Assembly (NCBI RefSeq): GCF_900107725.1
Contig: NZ_FNQO01000001.1
Span: forward strand, 674,458-738,457
Reading direction: 5' to 3'
DNA from: Microbulbifer marinus
Lineage (GTDB): Bacteria > Pseudomonadota > Gammaproteobacteria > Pseudomonadales > Cellvibrionaceae
DNA: 64,000 bases
Of the stretch, positions 23,720-36,452 are shown piece by piece. Each line of letters opens with the position of its first letter. The first letter of the stretch is position 1. The notes under the pieces were generated by a model. That model saw nothing but the letters and a program-made list of their open reading frames with translations, made no database searches and was not told where the DNA came from. A program made the translations under genes and the position numbers.

Positions 23720-25114
23720 TTATGCGCCTTCCACTTCGGATTCGGCCTCGCCCTCCAACTCGGGTTCCGGCAGGGATTTGAACTCGGTGGAATCGGCCTG
23801 CTCGCGCAGGTCCGCAGCGATTTGCTTGCGGGTCTTGGCGCCGAGCTTGCGCAGGCTGTCGATCCGCTTCACCGCGTTGCCGCGGCCGGTGGCCAGGCGT
23901 TTGTACGTCTGCTGGTAGGCCTCTTCCGCCTGACGCAGGCGGCCGCCGAGATCGTCAAGGGATTCCAATACCATCGCGAACTGATCGTGCAGCTTGCCGG
24001 CCTCGTCGGCAATCTTCTCGGCGTTCTTGTTCTGTTTCTCGTAACGCCAGATATTTTCCACCGTGCGCAGCGTTGCCATCAGGCTGGTGGGGCTGACCAG
24101 CACGATCTGTTTTTCGTAGGCGAAGCGGAACAGTTCCGGATCGGCCTGCATCGCCAGCATGTAGGCGGCCTCGATGGGCACGAAGATGAATACGAAATCC
24201 AGTGTGCGGACGCCCTCGAGCTGCTCGTAGGCCTTCTTGTTCAGACCGGTGATGTGCGCGCGCAGGGAATTCACGTGCTGTTTCAGCGCCTGGGTCCGTT
24301 CCTCGTCCGTTTCGGCGGAGCTGTAGCGCTCGTAGTCCACCAGCGACACTTTCGAGTCGATGATCAGATCCTTGTTTTCCGGCAGCCGCACGATCACGTC
24401 CGGCTGGCGGCGGCGACCGTCGCTGGTGATGGTCACTTGCGTCTCGTACTCGCGGCCCTTCTGCAGACCGGACTCCTCGAGCAACCTTTCCAACACCACC
24501 TCGCCCCAGTTGCCCTGGATCTTGCGGTCGCCCTTCAGCGCCGACGTCAGGTTCAGGGCCTCGTCACTGATGCGCTGGGTCTGCTCGCGCAGCGCCTTGA
24601 TCTGGCCGAGCAGGCTGTTGCGCTCGGCGTTCTCGCGGTCGTAGACATGCTCCACCCGCTTGCGGAAATCCCCCAGCTGGCGCTCCAGCGGATCGAGGCT
24701 CTTGCGCAGACTGTCCTCACTGCGGCGCACGAACGCCTGCTGCTTCTCCTCGAAGATACGGTTGGCCAGGTTCTCGAACTGTTCCGCCATCGCCTTGCGG
24801 GTCTGCTCGAGCAGCTGGCGCTGCTCCGCCAGAGCCGCCTCACTTTTCTCCACCAGCACCTGGCTGCGGGTCAGCCGCTGCAGCTTGTCTTCCAGCTCGG
24901 TGCGCAGGGTCTGCACCTCGTGGGACAACTCCGCCTCGCGCTCGCGGCTGCCGTCCAGGCGGGCCTGGGCCACCTGCAGTTCCGCTGCCGTCTGCGCCAG
25001 CTTGCGCCGCGCACCGGATCCGGCGAGCCAGAACACCAGCCCCAGTAAGAACGCCAGGGCAATACCCGCAAGGATCGCGTGTTCGAGGCTCAGCTGCAGT
25101 GGAAAGGTTGGCAT
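23720..25114 (-). CDS. rmuC: DNA recombination protein RmuC
   Basis: RmuC limits recombination at inverted repeats and is probably a nuclease. The 464-residue protein has an N-terminal membrane anchor (about 13-35), a long coiled coil (about 40-200), and the RmuC domain with GNWGEVVLERLLEESGL and DLIIDSKVSLVDYERY, the latter in a PD-(D/E)XK-like core. The C-terminus is acidic. It is divergent from murI, with 75 bases between starts. An aggga SD lies somewhat far from the chosen ATG. Confidence 0.9.
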   Translation of the reverse strand: MPTFPLQLSLEHAILAGIALAFLLGLVFWLAGSGARRKLAQTAAELQVAQARLDGSREREAELSHEVQTLRTELEDKLQRLTRSQVLVEKSEAALAEQRQLLEQTRKAMAEQFENLANRIFEEKQQAFVRRSEDSLRKSLDPLERQLGDFRKRVEHVYDRENAERNSLLGQIKALREQTQRISDEALNLTSALKGDRKIQGNWGEVVLERLLEESGLQKGREYETQVTITSDGRRRQPDVIVRLPENKDLIIDSKVSLVDYERYSSAETDEERTQALKQHVNSLRAHITGLNKKAYEQLEGVRTLDFVFIFVPIEAAYMLAMQADPELFRFAYEKQIVLVSPTSLMATLRTVENIWRYEKQNKNAEKIADEAGKLHDQFAMVLESLDDLGGRLRQAEEAYQQTYKRLATGRGNAVKRIDSLRKLGAKTRKQIAADLREQADSTEFKSLPEPELEGEAESEVEGA

Positions 25115-25189
25115 TGGTTCGCTAATACTCCCTGTAAATTGAGGTATTCTTCCGGGACGGATTTTGTCGTCGGGAAATCGAAGTTATCT

Positions 25190-26017
25190 ATGCAGACACA
25201 AAGCGCCCATTCTAACAGCTTGCCCCCCAGCGCGCTGATCTTCGACTCGGGCGTGGGCGCCATCAGTATTGCGCGGGAAATCCGCCACCTGCTGCCGGGG
25301 CTGACCCTGCACTTCGGCATCGATAACGGCTTCTATCCATACGGCACCAAAAGCGAAGCGGAGCTGCGGCCGCGTATCGTCGAGCAGGCCAGCGCCATGA
25401 TGGCGCGCAGCCAGGCCGACATTCTCGTGGTGGGCTGCAACACCGCCAGCACTCTCGCCCTGCCCCAATTGCGCGAAACGCTCGACCAACCGGTAGTGGG
25501 CGTGGTACCGGCGGTAAAACCCGCCGCCGCGGCCACCCGCACCCGCACCATCGCCCTGATCGCCACCGAGGGCACCGTCAACCGGAACTACACCCGCGAC
25601 CTGATTGAACAGTTCGCCAACGGCAACCGCGTGATCAATGTACCGGCGCCGGAGCTGGTGCACCTGGCGGAAGCCAAGCTCCGCGGCGAAACGGTCACCG
25701 AAGCCGACCTGGAGCCGGTCCTGCACCGGATCTTCCACACCGCCGGCGGCGACCGGGTGGACATCGCCGTACTGGCCTGCACCCACTTCCCGCTGCTGCG
25801 GGACGAACTGGATCGCTACGCCCCCCGCAGCATCCAATGGCTGGACTCCGGCGCGGCCATCGCCCGGCGGGTGCAGTGGTGGCTGGGTGAGCTGAACCTG
25901 GACCTCCCCGCCAGCCCCGGGCAGAGCTTGCTGCTGACCAGCACTGCGGACAGCGACGGCCGCATCGCCGGGGCCTTCGCCGAGTTTGCGCCCCGCATCG
26001 AATCCCTTGCCAGCTGA
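25190..26017 (+). CDS. murI: Glutamate racemase
   Basis: The enzyme makes D-glutamate for peptidoglycan. The catalytic cysteines are in VGCNTAS and LACTHFP, and the N-terminal IFDSGVGAISIAREI carries the conserved Asp-Ser. The length is 275 residues, in the family range. The open frame extends back to 25079, but MQTQSAHSNS at 25190 is the best start, since the upstream part overlaps rmuC on the opposite strand. The gene precedes the nuclease-helicase pair on the same strand with a 90-base gap. Confidence 0.93.
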   Translation: MQTQSAHSNSLPPSALIFDSGVGAISIAREIRHLLPGLTLHFGIDNGFYPYGTKSEAELRPRIVEQASAMMARSQADILVVGCNTASTLALPQLRETLDQPVVGVVPAVKPAAAATRTRTIALIATEGTVNRNYTRDLIEQFANGNRVINVPAPELVHLAEAKLRGETVTEADLEPVLHRIFHTAGGDRVDIAVLACTHFPLLRDELDRYAPRSIQWLDSGAAIARRVQWWLGELNLDLPASPGQSLLLTSTADSDGRIAGAFAEFAPRIESLAS

Positions 26018-26107
26018 CGATCGACTGCCAAATCCCGGTTGACAGCTCCGCCACAAACCGCGACCGTTAATCTCACAATCACAAGCCCGAACTGGTGCCC
26101 CGACTCC

Positions 26108-28807
26108 ATGCTGCAACCGGCATTCCCCGTCCTGGAAATCCTCGCACAACTCCCCCCGGGAGGCCTGCTGCTGACCCCGAACAACCGCCTGCGCAACCGC
26201 TGCCGGCAGGTCTACGCCACCCGGCAGGAGCCCGGTAGCTGCTGGGCACCGCCACCGGTGGAATCCCTGCAGGGCTGGCTCGACAAGCTGTGGTTCGAGC
26301 TGCAGCGGCGCGGCTGGACCCCGGCCATGAAACAGGTGCTGAACCGGGAACAGCGCCAGCTGCTGTGGCAGCGCGCCTTGGACCAGGCCCTCGAGCGCGA
26401 GCTGCTGAACAGCCAGCAACTGTGCCGCGATGCCGACGGCGCGCTGGCGCAGTTGCTGCAGTGGCAGCTGGTCACGGATATCGACCGGATCGACACCGCA
26501 CTGGAGCCGCTGCTGGAACAGTTCGCACTGACGCTGAACCGGGATCAGCTGCCGCTGATTGCGCTGATCAAGGCCTTCGCCCACCAGCTCCACACCCACA
26601 ATGCGATCACGCCGGACCAGCGCGACCAGCTGATTCTGCGCGCACTGCACGAAGGCGTGATTTCCAAGCTGCCGCAGATAGATACGGCCGGCTTCGCACA
26701 GATATCACCGCTGGCCGACGCCATCATTCAGGCCGCCGCGGACACGGTAAACTCGCGCCCATCCATGGAGCGCAAAGCGGAAGTCCGTAAAGCCCCCTGC
26801 CAGGACCTGCAGGACGAGCTGTACCAGGCCGCCCGCTGGGCCGCCGGCAAACTCGACGGCAATCCGCACGCCAGCGTCGGTATCGTCGTCAACAACCTCG
26901 GTCAGTGTCGCGCGCAGGTAGAGGCCATCTTCACCCGCGTACTCGAACCGCAATATCTGGATCCGCGCCAGCCGCGTTACACGCTGCCGTTCAACTTCTC
27001 CGCCGGTACACCACTGGCGCAGACACCGATTGGTAGCGGCGCCCTGCAGTTGCTGGAACTGTTGCGGGACGAATGGGACTACTCGCAGCTGCGTAATCTG
27101 CTGTTCAGCCCCTTCTGGGGCGACGAAGACGAAATACAGTTGCGCGCCGCCCTGTTCCGCCGCCTGCAGAAGCTCGAGTTGCGCCGTATCGACGGCGCAA
27201 CCCTGCGCTACTGGGCCGAGCGCGTAGCACAGGGTCTGCAGCTGGAGTCACCACAGCTGCCGCGCCAGCTGGAGAAGCTGGGTGACTGGCAACGCCGCTG
27301 GCAACGTGCACCGACGGAAATCTGGGCCGCGCGTTTCTCCGACGCTCTCGCCGCCCTCGGCTGGCCCGGCCCGCGCAACCCGGACAGCCAGGAATACCAG
27401 CAACTGATGCACTGGGAGAGCGCACTCGAAGACCTGGCCGCATTGTCCGCCTACGGCGGCAGCCTGACCCTGACCCAGGCACTGCAGCAGCTGCGCCAGA
27501 TCGCCAGTCGTACGCCGTTCCAGGCCCAGACCCATGACGGACCGCTGCAGATTCTCGGCGTGCTCGAGGCCGGCGGCCTCGCCTTCGACCACCTGCGCCT
27601 GGTGGGCTTCGGCCAGCAGCAGTGGCCGCCGGCGCCGGCGCCCAATCCGCTGCTGCCGGTGCAGTGGCAGAAGCACTGGAAAATGCCGCGTGCCAGCGCC
27701 GAACGCGAACTGGAGCTGGCACGCGAACTGAGTGACGACCTACTCAACGCCAGCACCGATATCGTCATCAGCTACGCCGCCGAGCAAGACGGTGTACACC
27801 AGGGATTGAGCAGCCTGTTCGGCAGCCCGGCAGCCACTGCCCCGATCGAATCCGATGCGCTACGCGATCACTGCACGCAGCTGGACGGCGCCACCGCACT
27901 GGACAGGGTCGCCGACGACCGGCTGCCGCCACTGACGCCCGCAGACTGCGAGCGCGTGCGCGGCGGTGCCTCGGTGCTGAAGGCCCAGGCGCTGTGCCCG
28001 CTGAATGCACAGCTGCGCTACCGCCTCGGCGCGAACGGGTTTATGCAACCGAATATCGGCCTCAATCCGGCGGAGCGCGGCAATATCGTCCACCAGGTAC
28101 TGGCGGAGTTCTGGCAGCAGTGCGGCGACGTCGCCCACCTGCAGTCCCAGAGCGAAGAAAACCGGCGCGAACAGACCGAACACGCGATCGAGAATTCTCT
28201 GCGCAACGTGCGTAAGAAGCACACCCACCTGCCCGCAGGCTTCTGGGCCATGGAACAGCAGCGCTTGCGGCGGCTGCTGGAGCAGTGGCTGCAACTGGAG
28301 GCCAACCGCCCGGCGTTTGCGGTGGAAAAGATCGAATGGGAGCAGCAGGTGGAAATCGGCGGACTGCAGTTCAACTTGCGCCTCGACCGGCTCGACCAGC
28401 TCGCCAGCGGGGAACAGCTGGTGATCGACTACAAGACCGGCACACCGAGCATCAGGGACTGGCTGGGTGAGCGTATCCGCGAACCGCAGCTGCCGCTGTA
28501 CGCGCTTTTTCAGCCCAGCGCCCGCGCCATCGCCTTCGGCCAGGTGCGCAATGGCGACTGCAAGTGGAGCGGTTGCGGCGAACTGGAACAGCCCATCGAC
28601 GGCGTCAAGGCGGTCGCCGATACGCAAAAAGATTCACCCTATGCGACATGGGACGAACTGATCCAGCACTGGCAGCACGGCCTGCAATTGCTGGCCGACG
28701 AATTCCGCAACGGCGTGGCGAACCTGACATTCGACCGCCCAGCGGATAATGACAGCGAACTATGGCCCCTGAACCGCTGGCCGGAACGGGAGCAGCAAGC
28801 AGAATGA
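26108..28807 (+). CDS. AddB-like PD-(D/E)XK nuclease, probable DNA repair protein
   Basis: This 899-residue protein resembles the 'probable DNA repair protein' family (TIGR03623), related to AddB. A degenerate helicase-like N-terminal region (LLLTPNNRLRNRCRQVY) leads to a C-terminal RecB-like nuclease with NPAERGNIVHQVLAEFW, the core LVIDYKTGTP and REPQLPLYAL. Four cysteines that would bind an Fe-S cluster as in AddB are not obvious. The start is uncertain: ATG 26108 (MLQPAFPVLE) was chosen over an in-frame TTG at 26039, and neither has a good SD. The 4-base overlap with the next gene implies a two-subunit complex for double-strand-break end processing. Confidence 0.82.
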   Translation: MLQPAFPVLEILAQLPPGGLLLTPNNRLRNRCRQVYATRQEPGSCWAPPPVESLQGWLDKLWFELQRRGWTPAMKQVLNREQRQLLWQRALDQALERELLNSQQLCRDADGALAQLLQWQLVTDIDRIDTALEPLLEQFALTLNRDQLPLIALIKAFAHQLHTHNAITPDQRDQLILRALHEGVISKLPQIDTAGFAQISPLADAIIQAAADTVNSRPSMERKAEVRKAPCQDLQDELYQAARWAAGKLDGNPHASVGIVVNNLGQCRAQVEAIFTRVLEPQYLDPRQPRYTLPFNFSAGTPLAQTPIGSGALQLLELLRDEWDYSQLRNLLFSPFWGDEDEIQLRAALFRRLQKLELRRIDGATLRYWAERVAQGLQLESPQLPRQLEKLGDWQRRWQRAPTEIWAARFSDALAALGWPGPRNPDSQEYQQLMHWESALEDLAALSAYGGSLTLTQALQQLRQIASRTPFQAQTHDGPLQILGVLEAGGLAFDHLRLVGFGQQQWPPAPAPNPLLPVQWQKHWKMPRASAERELELARELSDDLLNASTDIVISYAAEQDGVHQGLSSLFGSPAATAPIESDALRDHCTQLDGATALDRVADDRLPPLTPADCERVRGGASVLKAQALCPLNAQLRYRLGANGFMQPNIGLNPAERGNIVHQVLAEFWQQCGDVAHLQSQSEENRREQTEHAIENSLRNVRKKHTHLPAGFWAMEQQRLRRLLEQWLQLEANRPAFAVEKIEWEQQVEIGGLQFNLRLDRLDQLASGEQLVIDYKTGTPSIRDWLGERIREPQLPLYALFQPSARAIAFGQVRNGDCKWSGCGELEQPIDGVKAVADTQKDSPYATWDELIQHWQHGLQLLADEFRNGVANLTFDRPADNDSELWPLNRWPEREQQAE

Positions 28808-31800
28808 CAGAAGCAGTGATTCCAAATCCGATCCGCCAGCCCGTGGATGCCGACGCACGCAGCCGCGCGCTGGATATTACCCGGAGTTTCGCCGTGTCCG
28901 CCCCGGCCGGCTCCGGCAAGACCGGCCTGTTGACCCAACGGGTGCTGAAACTGCTCGCCAGCTGCCAACAGCCCGAAGAAGTATTGGCGATCACCTTTAC
29001 CCGCAAGGCCGCCGGCGAAATGCGCGAGCGTTTGATCGAGGCATTGCAGCAAGCGCGCGACACCGAGCGCCCGGACAACCCCCACGACGCCATCACCTGG
29101 GATCTGGCCAGCCAGCTGCTCGCCCGCGATGCGGAACTGAACTGGCAGTTGTTGCAGATGCCGCAGCGCCTGCGTATCCAGACCATCGACGGTCTGTGCC
29201 GCAGCCTCGCCAGCCAGCTGCCGATCGAGAGCGGCTTAGGGGCACCGGGTGAGCCGCTGGAGCAGACGCAGATCGCGTTCGAGATGGCGGTGGTGAACCT
29301 GCTTAGGCACCTCGACGGCGAGACACCGGACAGTGACCTGCAGCAGTTATTGTTGCACCTGGACAACGACCTCGGCCAGTTGAACAAACTGCTGCAGATA
29401 CTGCTGGAAAAGCGCGAACAATGGCTCGGGCCGCTGCTCAATGTCGGTCGGGAAGGCGCGCAGGATTATTTCCATTTCGCCATTGACGAACTGGTGGCGG
29501 AGAATCTCGGCGACCTCGCCAGCGCGCTGCGCGGCTATGCCGGCGAGCTGATTGAACTGGCCAGTTATGCCGGCCAGAACCTGCAGCGGGACAACCCCGG
29601 CCACCCGTTGTCTGCCTGCGCGGAGCTGGACGCCCTGCCGGAGGCGGACAACGGCGCCCTGCCCGTTTGGCTGGCGCTGACTGAACTGCTGGTGACCGGC
29701 AAGGGAGACATCCGCAAGGCGGTCGACAAGCGTGTGGGTTTTCCTGCAGTTGACAAGAAAAACCCAGAAACGGCGCTTGCCAATGAATACAAGGCACGGA
29801 TCAAGGATCTGCTGGCGGAACTCAGCGGTAACCAACCCCTACTCGACGCCATCAACGAAGTGCGCAAGCTGCCTTCGGGCCTGCAGGAAAGCCAGTGGCA
29901 ACTGCTGCAGGCGCTGGCACAGGTGCTGCCCAAACTGGTCGCAGAACTGAAACTGGTCTTCCAGCAGCTGGGCGCCACCGATTACACGGAAGTTGCGCAG
30001 GCCGCGCTGATCGCGCTCGGCCACAGCGACGAGCCCACCGACCTGGCGCTGAAGCTGGATGTACAGACCAAGCATATCCTCGTCGACGAGTTCCAGGACA
30101 CCTCGCAGACACAGCTGCAGCTGCTGGAAAAACTCACCGCCGGCTGGGAGCCGAATGACGGCCGCACGCTGTTTATCGTCGGCGATGGCATGCAGTCTTG
30201 TTACGGCTTCCGCAACGCCAACGTGGGGATTTTCCTCGATGCGCGCGCCCGTGGTATCGGCGAGGTCCAACTGGAGCCATTGGACCTGCAGGTGAATTTC
30301 CGCTCCGAGGGTGCGGTGGTGGAATGGGTCAACAGCACATTCCAGCGGGCGTTCCCGGCCGAGGACAATATCAGCCGTGGCGCCGTGCGCTACCTCAACT
30401 CCCACGCGTTCAAGGACACGAAGTGGCCGGCACCGGCGGTGAATTTCTACGGCTGCATCGATGATGACGAGCGCAGCCGCGAGGCACAGCAGGTCGTGGA
30501 GCTGGTGCAACGGCTGCAGGCAGAAGATCGCGGCGGGCGTATCGCGATCCTGGTGCGCAAGAAAAGGCACCTCGGCCGTGTACTGCCCGCCCTGAGCGCC
30601 GCCGGTATCAGCTACCAGGCACCGGACCTGGCGCCGCTGGCGAGTAAGATGGTGGTATTGGATCTGCTCAGCCTGACTCGCGCCCTGCTCGATCCCAGCG
30701 ACCGCATCAGCTGGCTGGCGCTGCTGCGCGCCCCCTGGTGCGGGCTGCAACTGCCGGACCTGTACACGCTGGCCAACTGGAACAACGGCGATCTGGCACC
30801 GACCGATACCAGCGCGCGCCCGCTACTGCTGGCGCTGCGGGAAATCGATGATATCCAGCTGCTAAGCGACGACGGCCGCGCTCTCCTCCAGCGCGCGGCC
30901 GGCCCGATACTGCAGGCCTGGCAGCAGCGTGGCCGCAAGCCGCTGCGCACCTGGATCGAGGGACTGTGGCTGGCGCTCGGTGGACCCGCCACCGTCACGC
31001 AAAAGAGTGATCTGGATAACGTACAGGACTTCTTCCAGTTGCTGGAGAAGTTCGACAGCGGCGGCGCCATCGCCGACTGGCAGCAGTTCTACAACGCACT
31101 GGAAAAGCTCTTCGCCCGCCCCGGCCAGGATGCGTCGGTGCAGGTGATGACGATCCACAAGTCCAAGGGCCTGGAATTCGAGCACGTGCTGATTCCCGGC
31201 CTGGACCAGGGTGGCAAGCCCGGCGGCGACCAGCTGCTGCGCTGGGCCGAATGGCTGAACCGCGACGGCGACAGCCGCTTCCTGCTCGCACCGAAGAGCG
31301 CCCGCGGCGACAGCGATCCGCTGTTCGACTACCTGCGCTACGACAACAGCGAGCGCGAGCGCCTGGAGGGAACGCGCCTCTTGTACGTTGGCTGCACCCG
31401 CGCCATCCGTTCACTGCACCTGCTCGCCTGCGTCAATCGTGACGAAAAGAAAGGCGACCTGAAAGCGCCGGGGGCCGCCGCGCTGCTCGCCAGCATCTGG
31501 CCGACGATCCGCGCCGACGAGGACAGCGCCTGGTGCCAATGGCTGGAAACACCGGAAGACGCCCAACAAGCGGAGCGCGCAGCCGGTAATCGCGACTATC
31601 TGCTGCGCCTGCCGCAGCAGTGGCAGGTGCCGGCCATGCCAAAGCAGGACTGGCTGGCGCAGTACCGCATGCCGGACTATCTGCCAGCTGAAACTGGCGA
31701 AGCCAACATCCCTGAACTCGGCCAGGTGGCGCTGCGCTGGCTGCGCCATGCGGGCACGGTCGCCCACGAGACGCTGGCCAATATCGCCGAAACGGACCTG

Positions 31801-32256
31801 CAGGACTGGAATGTCGAACGCGTGCAACAGCAGCGCCCGCTTTGGCAGTTGCGCCTCGGCCAGCTCGGCCTCTACGGCAGCGGGCTGGAGAAGGCCAGGG
31901 ACAAGGTCGAGCAGGCCGTAGTCAAAGCGCTCGACTGCGACACCGGCCGCTGGCTGCTCGACGGCAGTCACCGGGACTCCGCCTGCGAGCTGGAACTGCA
32001 CAGCGGCGGCCGCCAGCTGCGCCGTGCCATCGTCGACCGCACCTTTATCGACAAAGACGGCGTGCGCTGGATTGTCGATTACAAGACCGCCGAGCCGGCT
32101 GCCGACGAGGACGAGCAGGACTTCATCGCCACCCAGCTGGAGCGCTACCGCGGCCAGCTCGACGCCTATCGCAAGCTGTTCTACGCCCGCGGCGAACGCC
32201 ATATCCGCTGCGCCCTCTACTTTCCGCTACTGCAAAAACTGGCGGAACTGTCCTGA
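28804..32256 (+). CDS. AddA/UvrD-like helicase-nuclease subunit
   Basis: A superfamily 1A helicase of 1150 residues with the motifs in order: Walker A SAPAGSGKTGLL (about 31), ITFTRKAAGEMRER, the Walker B box ILVDEFQDTSQTQ, GDGMQSCYGFRNA, LQVNFRSEGAV, VMTIHKSKGLEFEHV and RLLYVGCTRAIRSL. The C-terminus has a RecB-like nuclease core WIVDYKTAEP followed by ERYRGQLDAYRK. The ATG overlaps the AddB-like stop by 4 bases. Together they form an AddAB/RexAB-type enzyme for repair of broken DNA. No recB, recC or recD is in the window. Confidence 0.88.
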   Translation: MTEAVIPNPIRQPVDADARSRALDITRSFAVSAPAGSGKTGLLTQRVLKLLASCQQPEEVLAITFTRKAAGEMRERLIEALQQARDTERPDNPHDAITWDLASQLLARDAELNWQLLQMPQRLRIQTIDGLCRSLASQLPIESGLGAPGEPLEQTQIAFEMAVVNLLRHLDGETPDSDLQQLLLHLDNDLGQLNKLLQILLEKREQWLGPLLNVGREGAQDYFHFAIDELVAENLGDLASALRGYAGELIELASYAGQNLQRDNPGHPLSACAELDALPEADNGALPVWLALTELLVTGKGDIRKAVDKRVGFPAVDKKNPETALANEYKARIKDLLAELSGNQPLLDAINEVRKLPSGLQESQWQLLQALAQVLPKLVAELKLVFQQLGATDYTEVAQAALIALGHSDEPTDLALKLDVQTKHILVDEFQDTSQTQLQLLEKLTAGWEPNDGRTLFIVGDGMQSCYGFRNANVGIFLDARARGIGEVQLEPLDLQVNFRSEGAVVEWVNSTFQRAFPAEDNISRGAVRYLNSHAFKDTKWPAPAVNFYGCIDDDERSREAQQVVELVQRLQAEDRGGRIAILVRKKRHLGRVLPALSAAGISYQAPDLAPLASKMVVLDLLSLTRALLDPSDRISWLALLRAPWCGLQLPDLYTLANWNNGDLAPTDTSARPLLLALREIDDIQLLSDDGRALLQRAAGPILQAWQQRGRKPLRTWIEGLWLALGGPATVTQKSDLDNVQDFFQLLEKFDSGGAIADWQQFYNALEKLFARPGQDASVQVMTIHKSKGLEFEHVLIPGLDQGGKPGGDQLLRWAEWLNRDGDSRFLLAPKSARGDSDPLFDYLRYDNSERERLEGTRLLYVGCTRAIRSLHLLACVNRDEKKGDLKAPGAAALLASIWPTIRADEDSAWCQWLETPEDAQQAERAAGNRDYLLRLPQQWQVPAMPKQDWLAQYRMPDYLPAETGEANIPELGQVALRWLRHAGTVAHETLANIAETDLQDWNVERVQQQRPLWQLRLGQLGLYGSGLEKARDKVEQAVVKALDCDTGRWLLDGSHRDSACELELHSGGRQLRRAIVDRTFIDKDGVRWIVDYKTAEPAADEDEQDFIATQLERYRGQLDAYRKLFYARGERHIRCALYFPLLQKLAELS

Positions 32257-32269
32257 TCCGCCAGCAAGC

Positions 32270-32302
32270 GGACTCCTACAAACTGCCACGCTGTAGGAGT
32301 CC
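32270..32302. terminator. Perfect 11-bp inverted repeat after the AddA-like gene
   Basis: Arms ggactcctaca and tgtaggagtcc are perfectly complementary around an 11-base loop and are followed by cttt. It lies 14 bases after the stop. It is terminator-like, but the tgtaggagtc text also resembles REP-type intergenic elements of related genera. Confidence 0.55.
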
Positions 32303-32447
32303 CTTTGCCGGCGCAAGCCCTGGCGCGCAATAAGCCATTTGGTTACAAATGAAACCCTCGCCCTGCCCCGGGTGGCTGAGTAGGATGGGTGGCCCGTTTT
32401 GCGCGCCGCGCCTAGCGGTAGATGGACCAGAGTAATTAGTGAACGCC

Positions 32448-33521
32448 ATGACCACACAGCAGTTCGACGACTTAAATGTCGTCTCCCAGGAAGTACTGAT
32501 CAGCCCGGAGCAGCTGAAGGAAGAACTCCCGATCAGCGATGCTGCCGAGGCCAGCGTGGCCGCAGGCCGCGCCGCAGTACGCGATATCCTCGATCGCAAG
32601 GATCACCGCCTGATGGTAGTGATCGGCCCCTGCTCCGTACACGACGTGGACGCCGCCATCGACTATGCGCAGCGCCTGAAGAAGGTTGCGGACCAGGTGT
32701 CCGACACCCTGCTGATTGTCATGCGCGTCTATTTTGAGAAGCCGCGCACTACCGTCGGCTGGAAGGGCCTGATCAACGACCCATTCCTGAACGACTCCTT
32801 CAAGATTCAGGACGGCCTGCATATCGGCCGCAAGCTGCTGCTGGATATCGCCGAACTGGGCCTACCCACCGCCACCGAGGCGCTGGATCCGATCTCGCCG
32901 CAGTACCTGCAGGACCTGATCTCCTGGTCCGCCATCGGCGCGCGCACCACCGAATCCCAGACCCACCGCGAGATGGCCAGCGGCCTGTCCTCAGCCGTGG
33001 GCTTCAAGAACGGCACCGACGGCAGCCTGGACGTGGCCATCAATGCACTGCAGTCCACCGCCAACCCGCACCGCTTCCTCGGTATCAACAAGGAAGGACA
33101 GGTGGCGATCATCCACACCGCCGGCAATAAATACGGCCACGTGGTGCTGCGCGGCGGTAACGACAAGCCGAACTACGACTCTGTCAGCGTCGCCGTGTGC
33201 GAGCAAGAGCTGCGCAGCGCTGGCCTGACGCCAAACATCATGGTCGACTGCAGCCACGCCAACTCCAACAAAAACCACGAGCTACAGCCGCTGGTAGTCG
33301 ACAACGTCACCCACCAGATCCTGGACGGCAACCAGTCCATTATCGGCATCATGGTGGAGAGCAACCTGAAGGCCGGCAACCAGAAAATCCTGGATGACCA
33401 CAGCCAGATGGAATACGGCGTATCGGTGACGGACAAGTGTATCGACTGGGAGACCACTGAATCGCTGCTGCTGAAGATGGCGGAGCAGTTGCGGGAGCCG
33501 CTGAAGGCTCGCAGCAGCTAA
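32448..33521 (+). CDS. aroF: DAHP synthase (class I, AroF-like)
   Basis: The enzyme condenses phosphoenolpyruvate and erythrose 4-phosphate in the first step of the shikimate pathway. Motifs are VVIGPCSVHD, MRVYFEKPRTTVGWKGL, GARTTESQTHREMASGL, VGFKNGTDGS and VDCSHANSNK. The N-terminal extension and the ATEALDPISPQY segment are closer to E. coli AroF (tyrosine-sensitive) than to AroG, though feedback specificity is only an inference. A GTG three codons upstream (32439) is an equal alternative start, and no clear SD decides. The gene is monocistronic with a strong terminator. Confidence 0.92.
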   Translation: MTTQQFDDLNVVSQEVLISPEQLKEELPISDAAEASVAAGRAAVRDILDRKDHRLMVVIGPCSVHDVDAAIDYAQRLKKVADQVSDTLLIVMRVYFEKPRTTVGWKGLINDPFLNDSFKIQDGLHIGRKLLLDIAELGLPTATEALDPISPQYLQDLISWSAIGARTTESQTHREMASGLSSAVGFKNGTDGSLDVAINALQSTANPHRFLGINKEGQVAIIHTAGNKYGHVVLRGGNDKPNYDSVSVAVCEQELRSAGLTPNIMVDCSHANSNKNHELQPLVVDNVTHQILDGNQSIIGIMVESNLKAGNQKILDDHSQMEYGVSVTDKCIDWETTESLLLKMAEQLREPLKARSS

Positions 33522-33549
33522 TCATTCCCATTTGCTATCAACGAAAAAG

Positions 33550-33574
33550 GGTCGGCATTGCCGACCTTTTTTTT
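33550..33574 (+). terminator. Rho-independent terminator after aroF
   Basis: Stem ggtcggc / gccgacc with loop att, followed by eight T, 28 bases after the stop. Confidence 0.92.
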
Positions 33575-36262
<2,688 letters not shown>

Positions 36263-36286
36263 ACGCCAACCAGTGAATTACACTCG

Positions 36287-36317
36287 CGCCAGGAGCCACA
36301 GAAGCTGGTTCCTGGCG
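36287..36317. terminator. Hairpin downstream of katG
   Basis: Arms cgccaggagcca and tggttcctggcg pair over 12 positions (one G-T pair) around a 7-base loop, 25 bases after the katG stop. No T tract follows, so termination is only probable. Confidence 0.5.
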
Positions 36318-36363
36318 GACGTCGCTAGTGACTGCAATCGGCCGAATTACATTAAACACCATC

Positions 36364-36382
36364 GTTAACAAAGATTGTTAAC
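36364..36382. promoter_or_regulatory. Perfect palindrome, possible operator
   Basis: gttaacaa-aga-ttgttaac is a perfect 8-bp inverted repeat with a 3-base centre, a size and symmetry typical of dimeric regulator sites. It stands 70 bases before a short ORF with a good SD. Confidence 0.45.
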
Positions 36383-36452
36383 AGCCGCCCCATCACCTTC
36401 CCCTCACCAAATCTGCGTCCACACCTTCGCTAACACGATGGAGAGAAAAGCT

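Noticed and set aside
25184..26650. 488-codon open frame antisense to murI and the AddB-like gene
   Set aside because: It spans two clear genes and their gap and has no motif of its own.
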